This document shows, one piece after another, positions 62,717 through 64,000 of a DNA stretch of 64,000 bases. Numbering within the stretch: position 1 is the stretch's first letter; each line of letters begins with the position of its first letter. The position numbers and the translations under genes were made by a program. Origin of the DNA: Alkalinema sp. FACHB-956 (GTDB lineage Bacteria > Cyanobacteriota > Cyanobacteriia > Leptolyngbyales > Leptolyngbyaceae); the NCBI RefSeq assembly GCF_014697025.1, contig NZ_JACJRC010000003.1, positions 1-64,000 of the forward strand, read 5' to 3'. The notes under the pieces are model-generated. The model saw only the letters and a program-made list of their open reading frames with translations. It did not search any database and was not told where the DNA came from.

Positions 62717-64000
62717 ATGACTAAACCTACCGAAAATCATTCCAATCCTGGGGACACCCTCGGTCGGAACAGACTGAAGCACATCAAAGGCATTGGCAAT
62801 GTTAAGCAAGGATGGCTCCGTCGAATCCTGAACATTCGAACGATCGAAGAATTAGCCGCAGCTTCTGCCCAGGAAATCGAGGAGGAACTGCGACAAGCAG
62901 GGCATCCCATCCATCAAACTGAAATTCGCGACTGGATTGACCAAGCCAAAGTTCTATTACAGCAGGAGGAAGGCGAGTCGATCGTAGATGCTGAATTAGC
63001 TGCTGAATTATCTAGGGATGTCCAATCCCCTCAAGATCCGGATCCCCCAAGCCTGACTCCACCCTCTCCAGCACCAGCATCCCTACCAACGGCCTCTCTA
63101 CCAACGACCTCTCTACCAACGACCTCTCTACCAACAGAATGGTCGCGCACGGAGGTGACTGAACTGAGTGCGGAGAATGTCAATATAGGGGCTGTAGGGG
63201 CTGTAGGGGCTATACCTTCAGGAAACCCTTGGCAACCGATCGTTGCATTGACTGTTCAAGTTGATCACCGAATCTCTGGGAGAGGAATAGAATACCGAAG
63301 TATCATCAAGCACCAACACTCTGTTCAAACCCATACCTGGACAGGAATGGATTTACAACAGGGACAGGAATGGATGCTCCAACATTTGCATGATTTGATG
63401 CAAGATGTAATTCATAACTTGATGCAATTGCCTCCAGTCATAGAACAGCAATCATCTCCACCACCTCCAGCCTCCACTATTAAACAATCTCTAGAACCTA
63501 GGCCAGCGGAACATTTGACCTCGATCGAAGCACCGGAATCAGCAATTACAGAGTCAGCAATTACAGAGTCAGCAATTACAGAGTCAGCAATTACAGAATC
63601 AGCAGTACCGGTGGCACCCTCACCACAAGAACCATCGGTGGAAGTCCCACCCTTGCCCATCCCATCCGCTCCACAGGAGATTTCCCAATCGAGGCCAAAC
63701 TCCGTCTCAGAAGCGACGAGAGCCGTTCCGATCGCAGACTCTTCAATAGAATCTTCTGCGGAATCTTCTGCGGAATCCACCGTTCCTCCTCCCAGAGTTC
63801 CGGTTTCCAGGGTTGGAGGCATTGCGTTGGTCATTTCCCAACTGAAGGTTTTTCAGCCACCCTTCTTACCGGAAGGTGTAATCATCACGCGCCAATCACG
63901 AATTTTGCCCCAAGCATTGAGCAGTCAGCAGCCCTTTGCTGTGGAAGTACACCTACAATTGGCGGGGCAAGATGCCACAGCCATGACCCAGCAACCATTG
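62717..64000 (+). CDS. Protein with helix-hairpin-helix-like N-terminus and repeat-rich linkers (partial, runs off the window)
   Basis: The frame from ATG 62717 is open for 428 codons to the window edge. Residues about 20-85 (LKHIKGIGNVKQGWLRRILN, TIEELAAASAQEIEEELRQA, EIRDWIDQAKVLL) resemble a DUF4332/HhH-type module. A Pro/Ser/Thr linker with TSLPT repeats, a compact domain around residues 172-240 (WQPIVALTVQVDHRISGRGI), and a second linker with SAITE repeats follow. A similar globular segment appears to begin again near the end (ALVISQLKVFQPPFLPEG). Function unknown; the design suggests a multi-domain scaffold. Confidence 0.65.
   Translation, partial: MTKPTENHSNPGDTLGRNRLKHIKGIGNVKQGWLRRILNIRTIEELAAASAQEIEEELRQAGHPIHQTEIRDWIDQAKVLLQQEEGESIVDAELAAELSRDVQSPQDPDPPSLTPPSPAPASLPTASLPTTSLPTTSLPTEWSRTEVTELSAENVNIGAVGAVGAIPSGNPWQPIVALTVQVDHRISGRGIEYRSIIKHQHSVQTHTWTGMDLQQGQEWMLQHLHDLMQDVIHNLMQLPPVIEQQSSPPPPASTIKQSLEPRPAEHLTSIEAPESAITESAITESAITESAITESAVPVAPSPQEPSVEVPPLPIPSAPQEISQSRPNSVSEATRAVPIADSSIESSAESSAESTVPPPRVPVSRVGGIALVISQLKVFQPPFLPEGVIITRQSRILPQALSSQQPFAVEVHLQLAGQDATAMTQQPL
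63090..63138. repeat. 15-bp coding repeat (TSLPT)
   Basis: Unit CCTCTCTACCAACGA occurs three to four times in frame. A 9-bp GGGGCTGTA triplet repeat (GAV) follows at about 63188-63214. Confidence 0.85.
63538..63603. repeat. 15-bp coding repeat (SAITE)
   Basis: Unit TCAGCAATTACAGAG is present four times almost without change in frame with the open gene; a fifth diverged copy (GCAGTACCG) follows. Confidence 0.9.

Overview
The window is chromosomal DNA from a cyanobacterium. It carries the 3' end of psbA (photosystem II D1), the petC-petA operon for the Rieske protein and cytochrome f, an NTRC-type thioredoxin reductase-thioredoxin fusion, a Calvin-cycle transketolase, and dense CGATCG / GCGATCGC (HIP1) palindromes throughout. 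Gene content (type IV pilin, exopolysaccharide and cellulose machinery, many small regulators) fits a filamentous or mat-forming Leptolyngbya-like lineage, but the species cannot be fixed from this sequence alone.

Layout. 0-7.4 kb: psbA end, MAPEG-family membrane protein, LuxR regulator, LysE-type exporter, secreted metallopeptidase-like lipoprotein, peptide deformylase, two consecutive FAD oxidoreductases and a DUF6629 membrane protein. 7.6-12.6 kb is an accessory island. It holds a STAND/NLR ATPase with a TPR array broken by a one-base frameshift, and upstream of it a small helical protein that shares a GRDQI(I/V)IN motif with the ATPase. It also holds a palindromic MITE-like element, a conserved small protein, the wreck of one UPF0175/DUF3368 toxin-antitoxin pair and an intact second pair. 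13-20 kb: transketolase, a DUF2335 membrane-protein pair, a DICT-GAF histidine kinase and a Ser/Thr kinase. 20.9-32.9 kb: a five-gene minus-strand cellulose operon in the order outer-membrane barrel, TPR scaffold, GH8 cellulase, BcsB, BcsA. 33.5-39.3 kb: lipoprotein, petA, petC, DUF3067, ABC permease, NTRC. 39.6-51.9 kb: a surface-glycan / pilus region with a methyltransferase, a major-pilin-like PilA, a SPINDLY-type (GT41) glycosyltransferase, two FkbM methyltransferase proteins, an O-antigen-ligase-family protein and an initiating sugar-phosphate transferase. 52.2-60.1 kb: 6-phosphogluconolactonase, zinc-ribbon/FHA protein, FHA-kinase-like protein, exonuclease III, a VTE6/DUF92 protein and small housekeeping or unknown genes. 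60.6-64 kb: LuxR regulator, an unrecognised protein and an open-ended gene with a helix-hairpin-helix-like N-terminus and repeat-rich linkers.

How they work together. BcsA polymerises glucan from UDP-glucose under a PilZ (c-di-GMP) domain. BcsB guides the chain through the periplasm, the GH8 enzyme trims it, and the TPR protein plus the separate barrel probably form the outer-membrane exit that one BcsC protein forms elsewhere. In the pilin region, gene order suggests that glycosyl- and methyl-transferases decorate the pilin or a related surface glycan. The NLR-like ATPase and its neighbour have the architecture of amyloid-signalling NLR/effector pairs: a matching short motif at the C-terminus of the small protein and the N-terminus of the ATPase. 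This is the most attractive candidate for an unusual system here.

A general oddity is the abundance of 12-20 bp tandem repeats, each locus with its own unit. Several lie across or directly against stop or start codons. No tRNA, rRNA, CRISPR array or complete insertion sequence was recognised.
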